From positions 1-5,511 of the forward strand of contig JAFAWI010000330.1 of the NCBI GenBank assembly GCA_019241915.1: 5,511 nucleotides of DNA, read 5' to 3'. The notes beneath the pieces were generated by a model. That model made no database searches. It was not told the DNA's origin and saw only the letters and a list, made by a program, of their open reading frames with translations. The position numbers were made by a program, and so were the translations under genes. Shown here in pieces: positions 1 to 5,511 of this stretch (positions are counted from its first letter, which is position 1; the number at the start of each line of letters is the position of its first letter). Source of the DNA: Alphaproteobacteria bacterium (GTDB lineage: Bacteria > Pseudomonadota > Alphaproteobacteria > ATCC43930 > CGMCC-115725).

Positions 1-84
1 ATGTGCTCGGCGGTATCGACGCTCACGACAGCAATCCGCGACGCGAACAACGCGTTGTACGCCCTGATCGGGTACGCCGGCTAA
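1..84 (+). CDS. Probable 3' end of an unidentified gene (partial)
   Basis: Frame 1 stays open from the window edge to a TAA at 82-84, giving 27 residues that end in ALYALIGYAG. I do not recognise the product. The case for coding is compositional: 24 of 27 third positions are G or C, as expected for a gene in this GC-rich genome, while frame 3 over the same bases shows much less bias. The ATG at bases 1-3 falls exactly on the window edge, so it may be an internal Met and the real start is probably further left. The visible tail is mildly hydrophobic, but it is too short to call a membrane segment. A chance open frame cannot be excluded. Confidence 0.35.
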   Translation: MCSAVSTLTTAIRDANNALYALIGYAG

Positions 85-116
85 ATATAGACGCCACAAG
101 CGATTCTCCCGATGAG

Positions 117-178
117 GCGGCACGGTGCGCGGCCGCTGCACGAAAAACCAGCGCCTGACCGAAACATGCCGCTTTTTT
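117..178 (+). terminator. Weak intrinsic terminator candidate
   Basis: GCGGCA at 117-122 can pair with TGCCGC at 167-172, which is followed directly by six T residues (173-178). The long loop contains a smaller hairpin, GTGC at 125-128 with GCAC at 138-141. The position, about 30 bp past the stop at 84, suits termination of the upstream gene. The long loop and short outer stem make this a weak call. Confidence 0.25.
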
Positions 179-238
179 GGACAAACTTAACGACGAATTT
201 GACTTCAAACCGGGATTGCGATTGACCATACTGAGAGC

Positions 239-260
239 AATGTAACAGTCAGGTTACATT
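239..260. promoter_or_regulatory. Perfect palindrome, likely operator for the small downstream gene
   Basis: AATGTAAC at 239-246 is repeated as its exact reverse complement GTTACATT at 253-260 across a 6-bp spacer. The centre lies about 30 bp before the ATG at 279, just upstream of the ribosome binding site. Size and symmetry suit a dimeric helix-turn-helix regulator. The inner bases also fit TGT-N12-ACA, the spacing described for PpsR/CrtJ regulators of photosynthetic alphaproteobacteria, but that pattern is loose and many TetR- or GntR-type sites look similar. A TTGACC at 222-227 could be a -35 element, but no good -10 lies at the right distance. An RNA hairpin with a 6-nt loop is another reading; no T-run follows, so it is not a classic terminator. 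Confidence 0.45.
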
Positions 261-262
261 CT

Positions 263-268
263 GGGAGG
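263..268 (+). promoter_or_regulatory. Ribosome binding site of the small gene
   Basis: GGGAGG lies 10 nt before the ATG at 279. Two more in-frame ATGs follow at 288 and 298 is out of frame, so this spacing favours the first ATG; from 288 the spacer would be 19 nt. The site overlaps a perfect 10-bp palindrome, GAGGCGCCTC (265-274). Confidence 0.55.
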
Positions 269-278
269 CGCCTCGCCT

Positions 279-482
279 ATGGACATCATGGAGTTCCATG
301 TTTGCCAGCGCGGTCGCGATATGCGCTGGATCGTGCGCCTCGACAACGCGACGTACGGCGATTATCTCGACAAGGAGCAGGCCATGCTCGATGCGGTCGA
401 AGCCGCCCGCGATGCCTGTCAGGCCGGTCGCGAGGCGCGTGTATTTCTGCGCGAACGAACCGAAGCGGCGCGCATCTTCTGA
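279..482 (+). CDS. Small hypothetical protein, DUF2188-like
   Basis: This 67-residue soluble protein has no signal peptide, membrane segment or cysteine pair. Its centre reads MRWIVRLDNATYGDYLDKEQAMLDAVEAARDA, shown in pieces: a first strand RWIVRLD (about 16-22), a turn with TYGDYLDK, a helix with EQAMLDAVEAA (about 33-43), then a closing strand ARVFLRE (about 53-59). This beta-turn-helix-beta plan, with a Trp near the start of the first strand and an Ala-rich helix, resembles small DUF2188-type proteins, whose function is unknown. The family link is from memory of the pattern, not a search. GGGAGG lies 10 nt before the chosen ATG. A good ribosome site, GC-rich third positions and a palindromic operator candidate upstream support a real gene. 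It converges on glgC, with 16 bp between the two stop codons. No function is proposed. Confidence 0.7.
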   Translation: MDIMEFHVCQRGRDMRWIVRLDNATYGDYLDKEQAMLDAVEAARDACQAGREARVFLRERTEAARIF

Positions 483-498
483 GTGGCCCAACAGGGGT

Positions 499-1761
499 TC
501 ACAACGCGGCGATCATATCTGCGGTCACCAGGACGGTACCGCCCTCGCTGACGTAAAACCGCCTTTCGTCGGCCTCAGGATCCTCACCGACGACCAGGCC
601 TTCCGGGATGCGGACGCCGCGGTCGACGACGACGCCGTTGAGGCGCGCGTGGCGGCCGATATCGACCTCGGGCAGCACCACCGCCTCGCGGGTTCGCGCG
701 TGCGAATTGACGCGCACGCTGGAAAACAGCAGCGTGCGTGCGATGTGGGCGCCCGAAATGATGCAGCCGCCCGAGACCATTGAATCGACGGCCATACCGC
801 GGCGATCGTCGTCATCGAAGACGAACTTGGCCGGCGGCAATTGCTGCTGATAGGTCCAGATCGGCCAGTTGGGGTCGTAGATGTCGAGCGAGGGCACCGG
901 CATAACCAGGTCGAGATTGGCGGCCCAATAGGCATCGATCGTACCCACATCGCGCCAGTAGGCTTCGGCGTCGGGGGTGGTCTTGACGCAGCTCTCCTCG
1001 AAGGGATGCGCCGCCGCCACACCGCGCGCCACCAGGTTCGGTATGATGTCCTTGCCAAAATCGTGCTCCGACCCCGGCTCGGCGGAGTCGCGCTCCAGTT
1101 CGGCATAAAGAAAATTCGCGGAAAAAACATAGATGCCCATGCTCGCCAGCACGCGGTCGGGTTTGCCGATCATCGGCGTCGGGCGCTGCGGCTTCTCCTC
1201 GAACGCGGTGATCCGGTGCGACGCATCGACCGTCATCACGCCGAACTCGGTGGCTTGCGCGATCGGCACCTCGACACAAGCGACGGTGCATTCGGCGCGG
1301 CTGGCGACGTGCTGCGCCAGCATGTTCGAGTAGTCCATCTTGTAGACGTGGTCGCCGGCCAGGACGACGAAGTAGTCGGGGTGCGCCGCGCGGAAAATGT
1401 CGAAATTCTGGAACACGGCGTCGGCGGTCCCGCGATACCAGGTTCCCTCGTCGAGCCGCTGCTGCGCCGGCAAGAGGTCGAGGAACTCGTTCATCTCCGG
1501 CCGCAAAAAAGACCATCCCATCTGCAGGTGGCGCAGCAAGCTGTGCGCCTTGTACTGGGTCAGCACGCCAATGCGGCGGATACCGGAATTGAGGCAGTTC
1601 GACATCGCGAAATCGATGATGCGAAACTTGCCGCCAAAGAACACGGCGGGCTTGGCCCGCCGGTCCGTCAGCTGCCGCAGCCGGCTGCCGCGGCCGCCCG
1701 CCAGCACCAGCGCGATGGCGCGCCGCGCCAGCCGTTCCTGCGAGCGCTCTACCGACAGCAT
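499..1761 (-). CDS. glgC: Glucose-1-phosphate adenylyltransferase (ADP-glucose pyrophosphorylase)
   Basis: GlgC joins ATP and glucose-1-phosphate to give ADP-glucose and pyrophosphate, the committed, allosterically controlled step of bacterial glycogen synthesis in the cytoplasm. The 420-residue length is normal. The N-terminal nucleotidyltransferase domain (about 15-280) carries LAGGRGSRL (20-28), KPAVFFGGK (37-45), WYRGTADAV (107-115), catalytic Asp136 in LAGDHVYKMDY, Lys189 in FEEKP (equivalent of E. coli Lys195, glucose-1-phosphate binding), SMGIYVF (206-212), DFGKD (233-237) and YWRDVGT (267-273). The rest is the left-handed beta-helix domain, with VSGGCIISGA and the terminal RRFYVSEGG segment. 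The position of E. coli activator residue Lys39 is Arg34 here (TDRRAK), as I recall for the Agrobacterium enzyme. Sensitivity to fructose-6-phosphate or pyruvate rather than fructose-1,6-bisphosphate is thus plausible but unproven. It starts 59 bp after pgm on the same strand, so the two are probably co-transcribed and act in sequence. No glgA or glgB is visible. Confidence 0.97.
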   Translation of the reverse strand: MLSVERSQERLARRAIALVLAGGRGSRLRQLTDRRAKPAVFFGGKFRIIDFAMSNCLNSGIRRIGVLTQYKAHSLLRHLQMGWSFLRPEMNEFLDLLPAQQRLDEGTWYRGTADAVFQNFDIFRAAHPDYFVVLAGDHVYKMDYSNMLAQHVASRAECTVACVEVPIAQATEFGVMTVDASHRITAFEEKPQRPTPMIGKPDRVLASMGIYVFSANFLYAELERDSAEPGSEHDFGKDIIPNLVARGVAAAHPFEESCVKTTPDAEAYWRDVGTIDAYWAANLDLVMPVPSLDIYDPNWPIWTYQQQLPPAKFVFDDDDRRGMAVDSMVSGGCIISGAHIARTLLFSSVRVNSHARTREAVVLPEVDIGRHARLNGVVVDRGVRIPEGLVVGEDPEADERRFYVSEGGTVLVTADMIAAL

Positions 1762-1764
1762 CGG

Positions 1765-1774
1765 CTCCTCTCCT
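1765..1774 (-). promoter_or_regulatory. Tandem Shine-Dalgarno of glgC
   Basis: On the minus strand AGGAG occurs twice back to back, 8 nt and 3 nt before the glgC ATG at 1761. The distal copy has near-ideal spacing. It fixes the start and suggests strong translation compared with pgm, which lacks a clear site. Confidence 0.6.
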
Positions 1775-1820
1775 CGATCGTTCTTCTTGTGATGCGGCCG
1801 CCACCGCGCCGCGCCTTATT

Positions 1821-3482
1821 TTACATGACGACGGTCGGCTCGCTCCGTCCGGTAATGGCCTTTATGGCGGCCAGCTCCGCCGCTGCCGCCGCCAGCGACC
1901 CGAGCGCCGCCGCGGCAGACAGCCCGTGCCGACTCGCATCGGCCTCATGGCGTTCGAAATACATCCGCAACGTGGCGCCTTCCGTACCGGTGCCGGACAA
2001 CCGGTAGACGATACGCGAGCCGTTGCTGAACCCGAGGCGGATCCCCTGATGCTCGGCAACCGACCCGTCGATTGGATCGGTGTAGGCGAAATCGTCGGCG
2101 GTCTCGATCTCGAACCCATCGACCCGCGTGCCGGGCAGTTCGCGCAAGCGACGGCGCAGCGTGCCGATCAGCCGCTTGGCCGCCTCGCTGTCGATCGCCT
2201 CATAATCGTGCCGCCTATAGAAATCGCGGCCAAAGCGACGCCAATGATCGGCGACGATCGCCGCTGCCGGCTCGCCGCGCACGGCGATCACGTTGAGCCA
2301 GAACAATACAGCCCAAACCCCGTCCTTCTCGCGCACATGATTGGAGCTGGTGCCGGCACTCTCCTCGCCGCACAACGCGATCCGCCCGGCGTCGAGGAGG
2401 TTGCCGAAGTACTTCCAGCCGGTCGGCGTTTCGAAGCATGGGATGCCGAGGGCATCGGCAACGCGGTCGAGTGCACGGCTCGTCGGCATCGAGCGGGCGA
2501 CCCCCGGCAGCCCATCCCTGAACCACGGGATCAGGTGCGCATTGGCGGCGAGAATCGCGAGGCTGTCGCTCGGACCGATCATGCCGCCGCCGATTGCGGC
2601 ACTGCCGACGACCACCATGTTGCGGTCGCCGTCACCGTCCGAAGCGGCACCGAAATCGGGCGCGCCGGGCACCGCCATCGCCGCGATTAAATCGGCCGCG
2701 TGCAACGGGTTGGGGTCGGGGTGGCGCGCGCCAAAATCGGGCAGCGGTTCGGCATTGACCGCGGTCCCTGACGCCGCGCCCAGTCGGCACTCAAAAATTT
2801 CTCGGGCGTACGGTCCGGTGACCGCGTTCATCGCATCGAAGCGCAGCCGGAAGCCGCCGCGCAACAGGTCGCGCAGCCGGTCGAAGTCAAAAATCCGCTC
2901 CATCAGCCGTGCATAGTCCGCGACCGGGTCGATCACTTCGATCTCGGTCACCCCGAGCCGCGCTGCGCCGACCCGGTCGAGCGGCACGTCGGCGGTATCA
3001 AGCGTAAGGTAGGCGGAGATCGACTGGCTGCGGCGGAACACCGCCTCCGTCACTCGCTCCGGCGCCGGGCCGCCGTTCGCGACGTTGTACTTGATGCCGA
3101 AATCGCCGTCCGGGCCGCCGGGATTGTGGCTGGCCGACAGCACAATGCCGCCAAATGCGCCGCGCTCGCGGATCAGCACGCTGGCGGCAGGAGTCGAAAG
3201 CAATCCGCCACGCCCGACGATCAACCGCCCGACGCCATTCGCCGCCGCCACGCGGATGATCGTTTGGATCGCACAGTCGTTGAAGAAGCGGCCGTCGCCG
3301 CCGAGCACCAGTGTGCGGCCGGCAACGCTGCCCCCGGCCACCTCAGGCAGCGCATCGAACAGCGATTGGATAAACGCCTCGACATACCCCGCCTGCCGGA
3401 ACTCGGCCACCTTCTTGCGCAGACCCGAAGTCCCGGGGCGCTGACCGGCGAACGGGGTGACGGGGACGCTGACGATGTTCAT
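1821..3482 (-). CDS. pgm: Alpha-D-glucose-specific phosphoglucomutase
   Basis: Pgm interconverts glucose-6-phosphate and glucose-1-phosphate through a phosphoserine enzyme, supplying glucose-1-phosphate to GlgC next door and to UDP-glucose synthesis. The 553-residue protein has the four-domain plan of the eukaryote-like PGM1/alphaproteobacterial Pgm class. It shows RPGTSGLRKKV (15-25), the active loop SASHNPGG with phosphoserine Ser118, the metal loop DGDGDR with Asp282, Asp284 and Asp286, ETPTGWKYFGNLLDAG (351-366), the sugar-binding loop GEESAG (372-377) and the phosphate loop SGTGTEG (496-502). The Ala-rich helix and ITGRSEPTVVM tail are usual for this class. The start is firm: an in-frame TAG lies at 3528-3530, and no other ATG, GTG or TTG intervenes before the ATG at 3480-3482. 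No good Shine-Dalgarno is seen; the nearest GGAG is 17 nt upstream. It follows hslU after 94 bp and precedes glgC by 59 bp. Confidence 0.97.
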   Translation of the reverse strand: MNIVSVPVTPFAGQRPGTSGLRKKVAEFRQAGYVEAFIQSLFDALPEVAGGSVAGRTLVLGGDGRFFNDCAIQTIIRVAAANGVGRLIVGRGGLLSTPAASVLIRERGAFGGIVLSASHNPGGPDGDFGIKYNVANGGPAPERVTEAVFRRSQSISAYLTLDTADVPLDRVGAARLGVTEIEVIDPVADYARLMERIFDFDRLRDLLRGGFRLRFDAMNAVTGPYAREIFECRLGAASGTAVNAEPLPDFGARHPDPNPLHAADLIAAMAVPGAPDFGAASDGDGDRNMVVVGSAAIGGGMIGPSDSLAILAANAHLIPWFRDGLPGVARSMPTSRALDRVADALGIPCFETPTGWKYFGNLLDAGRIALCGEESAGTSSNHVREKDGVWAVLFWLNVIAVRGEPAAAIVADHWRRFGRDFYRRHDYEAIDSEAAKRLIGTLRRRLRELPGTRVDGFEIETADDFAYTDPIDGSVAEHQGIRLGFSNGSRIVYRLSGTGTEGATLRMYFERHEADASRHGLSAAAALGSLAAAAAELAAIKAITGRSEPTVVM

Positions 3483-3576
3483 GACCGCGCGGCAGTTCGC
3501 TCCGAAAAACGCTACGTCTGCTCGACTCTAGTGGAAATCGGCAGATGGCGGTATCGGTTCCGGGCCGCGGGTCCGG

Positions 3577-4905
3577 CTACAGGATAAAGCGCGAGAGGTC
3601 GGTGTCCTTGGCGAGGCTGCTGACCCGCGCCTGGACATACGCGGCATCGATGGCGAGCGCCGTTCCGTCGGGCTGGTCGGAGGCGGTGAAGCTGATTTCC
3701 TCGAGCAATCGCTCGAGGATCGTGTGCAGCCGGCGCGCGCCTATATTTTCGATCGTCGCGTTGATCTGCTCGGCAAGCCGGGCGATCTCTTCGATGGCGT
3801 CGGACCGGAAATCCAGCTCGATGCCCTCGGTCTTGAGCAGCGCCTTGTACTGCGTGATGAGGCTCGCCTCCGGTTCCGTCAAAATGCGGCAAAGGTCGTT
3901 GCGGTCCAGCCCCTTCAGCTCGACGCGAATCGGCAGCCGCCCTTGCAGCTCGGGCAAGAGATCGGACGGCTTCGACAGGTGGAATGCGCCCGAGGCAATA
4001 AACAGGATGTGGTCGGTCTTGACCGGCCCGTGCTTGGTCGCGACCGTCGTGCCCTCGATCAGCGGCAAGAGGTCGCGCTGCACCCCCTCGCGGCTGACAT
4101 CGGCGCCGCCGATGCCGCCGCCGCGCTCGCTGCGCCCGCAAATCTTGTCGATCTCGTCGATGAAGACGATGCCGTTCTGCTCGACCGCAGCGATGGCGTC
4201 GCGCACCACGCTCTCCTGATCGAGCAGCTTGTCGCTTTCCTCGGCCAGCAGGAGACGGTGGCTTTCGCCGACGGTTGTTTTGCGCGATGACGGCCGTTGG
4301 CCGAACGCCTTGCCAAAAATGTCGCCGAGATTGAGCATGCCCATTTGGGTACCCGGCATGCCGGGGATCTCGAAAGTCGGCATTTGCGGCGCCGCCGATT
4401 CCTGTACCGTAATCTCGATTTCGCGCTCGTCGAGCTGGCCCTCGCGCAGCATCTTGCGGAATTTCTGCCGGGTATCGGCGCTGGCGTTGGTACCGACCAG
4501 CGCGTCGAGCACGCGCTCCTCGGCCGCCAGCTCGGCCTTCGAGGTCACTTCGGCACGCAACCGCTCGCGCGTCATGTGGATCGCGATCTCGACCAGGTCC
4601 CGCGCGATCTGCTCCACGTCGCGGCCGACATAGCCGACCTCGGTGAACTTGGTCGCCTCGACCTTGAGGAACGGCGCTTGCGCGAGCCGCGCGAGACGTC
4701 GCGCGATCTCGGTCTTGCCGCAGCCTGTGGGGCCGATCATCAGGATGTTCTTGGGCAGCACCTCTTCGCGCAGCTCGGGGCTAAGCTGCTGGCGCCGCCA
4801 GCGGTTGCGCAACGCGATCGCAACCGCGCGCTTGGCATCGTTCTGTCCGACGATATAGCGGTCGAGCTCCGAGACGATCTCGCGCGGGCTGAAAGCGGCC
4901 GTCAT
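3577..4905 (-). CDS. hslU: HslU, ATPase/unfoldase subunit of the HslVU protease
   Basis: HslU is the AAA+ hexamer that unfolds proteins and threads them into the HslV peptidase in the cytoplasm; it belongs to the heat-shock regulon in many proteobacteria. The 442 residues match the family length (443 in E. coli). In order there are the N-terminal SPREIVSELDRYIVGQ, Walker A GPTGCGKT (58-65), the pore loop GYVG (91-94), the intermediate domain (about 110-240) with a Gly/Met-rich stretch near 180-195, Walker B VFIDE with Asp250 and Glu251, sensor-1 region FIASGAF (302-308), arginine finger Arg323 in PELQGRLP, and sensor-2 GARR (389-392). The C terminus DLSRFIL is the canonical tail that inserts into HslV to activate it, so the gene is complete. 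GGAGGG at 4916-4921 lies 10 nt before the ATG. A 149-bp gap containing a repeat element separates it from hslV. All key residues are intact. Confidence 0.98.
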   Translation of the reverse strand: MTAAFSPREIVSELDRYIVGQNDAKRAVAIALRNRWRRQQLSPELREEVLPKNILMIGPTGCGKTEIARRLARLAQAPFLKVEATKFTEVGYVGRDVEQIARDLVEIAIHMTRERLRAEVTSKAELAAEERVLDALVGTNASADTRQKFRKMLREGQLDEREIEITVQESAAPQMPTFEIPGMPGTQMGMLNLGDIFGKAFGQRPSSRKTTVGESHRLLLAEESDKLLDQESVVRDAIAAVEQNGIVFIDEIDKICGRSERGGGIGGADVSREGVQRDLLPLIEGTTVATKHGPVKTDHILFIASGAFHLSKPSDLLPELQGRLPIRVELKGLDRNDLCRILTEPEASLITQYKALLKTEGIELDFRSDAIEEIARLAEQINATIENIGARRLHTILERLLEEISFTASDQPDGTALAIDAAYVQARVSSLAKDTDLSRFIL

Positions 4906-4948
4906 GCCGGTACTTCCCTCCGTGAAGCGAAGGCGACCGACCCCTTTT

Positions 4949-5028
4949 CGTCACCCCGGCGCAGGCGGGGGCGCACCCATCGAGCGGCCGAAAGCGGACC
5001 GGCAGGTCCCGGCCTGCGCCGGGACGAC
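4949..5028. repeat. REP-like inverted-repeat element between hslV and hslU
   Basis: The two 23-bp ends, 4950-4972 and 5006-5028, match as reverse complements at 19 of 23 positions and share the core CCCGGCGCAGG. The right arm is itself a perfect hairpin: GTCCCGGC at 5006-5013, loop CTGC, GCCGGGAC at 5018-5025. Arms beginning GTCAyCCCGGCG and ending in CGCCGGGATGAC-like sequence are typical of dispersed palindromic repeats in alphaproteobacterial genomes. In the hslV-hslU transcript it would fold into a long GC-rich hairpin. It ends 27 bp before the hslU ribosome site and so leaves it free. I see no second copy in this window, so its dispersed nature is inferred from resemblance. Confidence 0.65.
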
Positions 5029-5054
5029 ACCATGAAGGCCGGTGCTCGCATCAT

Positions 5055-5511
5055 CTAAGTGGAAAGCTTTTCGAGAGTGACGTTGTCGTTCGTGTAGATG
5101 CAGATGCCGGCGGCTATCGCCATCGCGCGTCGCGCCACTGCCTCGGCATCGAGACCATCGACCTCGATCAGTGCGCGCGCCGCCGCAAGCGCATAGCCGC
5201 CGCCCGAGCCGATGCCGATGATGCCGTCTTCGGGCTCGAGCACGTCACCGGTGCCGCTGAGGATCAGCGACACGTTCTGGTCGGCGACCGCCATCATCGC
5301 CTCAAGACGGCGCAAATAACGGTCGGTGCGCCAGTCCTTGGTCAGCTCGACGCAGGCTCGCGCGAGCTGACCGGAATGCTGTTCGAGCTTGGCCTCCAGC
5401 CGCTCGAACAGCGCGATCGCATCAGCGGTCGCGCCGGCAAAGCCGGCGATCACCGCCCCGCCGCCCAGACGACGCAGCTTGCGGGCGTTCGATTTGACGA
5501 TGGTCTGCCCC
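5055..5511 (-). CDS. hslV: HslV, peptidase subunit of the HslVU protease (5' end beyond window)
   Basis: HslV is the proteasome-related N-terminal-threonine peptidase that forms a double hexameric ring capped by HslU. The last 151 codons are present and run off the right edge. The visible part begins GQTIVKSNARKLRRL, which aligns with mature E. coli residue 23 onward, so the catalytic Thr1, Asp17 and any propeptide lie outside. Lys33 of the active site is the eleventh visible residue. Further family marks are VIAGFAGATADA, KDWRTDRYLRRLEAMM, the IGSGGGYALAAARAL segment with the active-site serine region, and the C-terminal CIYTNDNVTLEKLS; the stop is TAG. An apparent internal start, GTG at 5451-5453, is only Val of VIAGFAG. 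The neighbour downstream is its partner hslU, at an unusually wide gap filled by a repeat. Confidence 0.97.
   Translation of the reverse strand, partial: GQTIVKSNARKLRRLGGGAVIAGFAGATADAIALFERLEAKLEQHSGQLARACVELTKDWRTDRYLRRLEAMMAVADQNVSLILSGTGDVLEPEDGIIGIGSGGGYALAAARALIEVDGLDAEAVARRAMAIAAGICIYTNDNVTLEKLST

Noticed and set aside
222..250. A full sigma-70 promoter ahead of the small gene
   Set aside because: TTGACC at 222-227 is acceptable as a -35, but no hexamer 16-18 bp downstream resembles a -10, so only the -35 is mentioned in the operator entry.
483..502. A bulged hairpin between the small gene and glgC stops, as a shared terminator
   Set aside because: It has only about seven pairs with a 2-nt bulge and one G-U pair, overlaps the glgC stop and has no T-run on either strand.
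298..783. A 161-codon plus-strand open frame overlapping the small gene and the glgC 3' end
   Set aside because: It is in another frame from the better-supported 279-482 gene and antisense to glgC; it has no ribosome site of its own.
1821..1960. The Ala-rich C-terminal stretch of Pgm as a repeat expansion or fusion
   Set aside because: Alphaproteobacterial Pgm proteins end in a similar Ala-rich helix and a TGRSEPTV tail, so this is normal for the family.
841..2007. A 388-codon plus-strand open frame opposite glgC and pgm
   Set aside because: It is antisense to two clear genes and spans the gap between them. Its His/Arg/Asp/Val-rich translation has no recognisable motif and is the usual shadow of GC-rich third positions.
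1926..2690. A 254-codon plus-strand open frame opposite pgm
   Set aside because: It lies wholly inside pgm on the opposite strand, with no motif and shadow-type composition.
3560..3576. A 7-bp stem with one mismatch directly after the hslU stop, as a terminator
   Set aside because: No T-run follows on the minus strand, so it is unlikely to be an intrinsic terminator; it may be chance in GC-rich DNA.
4297..5058. A 253-codon plus-strand open frame opposite hslU, running through the repeat
   Set aside because: It is antisense to hslU with biased composition (Leu, Arg, His, Asp), no motif and no supporting ribosome site; it is a compositional shadow.

Overview
The window is high in GC and strongly biased to G/C at third codon positions. 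It looks like chromosomal DNA of an alphaproteobacterium. The protein sequences support this: HslV, HslU, GlgC and Pgm all read as alphaproteobacterial forms, for example the GlgC N-terminal stretch LTDRRAKPAVFFGGK and the HslU Walker A loop GPTGCGKT. I cannot name the genus.

Layout. About nine tenths of the window is one minus-strand series, which in transcription order is hslV (5' end cut by the right window edge), hslU, pgm and glgC. The gaps are 149, 94 and 59 bp, and no convincing intrinsic terminator lies between the genes, so they may be one transcription unit or two overlapping ones. The hslV-hslU gap holds an 80-bp inverted-repeat element of the dispersed REP-like kind. At the left end, on the plus strand, are the likely 3' end of an unidentified gene (1-84) and a short AT-richer regulatory stretch (85-278) with a weak terminator candidate and a perfect 8+8 bp palindrome. 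A small 67-codon gene (279-482) follows and converges on the 3' end of glgC with 16 bp between the stops.

How the genes work together. HslV (threonine peptidase) and HslU (AAA+ unfoldase) form the two-part ATP-dependent HslVU protease that removes misfolded and regulatory proteins in the cytoplasm. Pgm interconverts glucose-6-phosphate and glucose-1-phosphate. GlgC turns glucose-1-phosphate plus ATP into ADP-glucose, the glucosyl donor for glycogen. Pgm and GlgC are therefore consecutive steps, although glgA and glgB are not in the window. The protease pair and the glycogen-precursor pair share a strand but no obvious biochemistry.

I see no new defence, mobile or biosynthetic system. The four main genes are ordinary housekeeping genes with all visible key residues intact. 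The points worth a second look are the palindrome ahead of the small gene, the small gene itself, the repeat inside hslVU, and the gene order.
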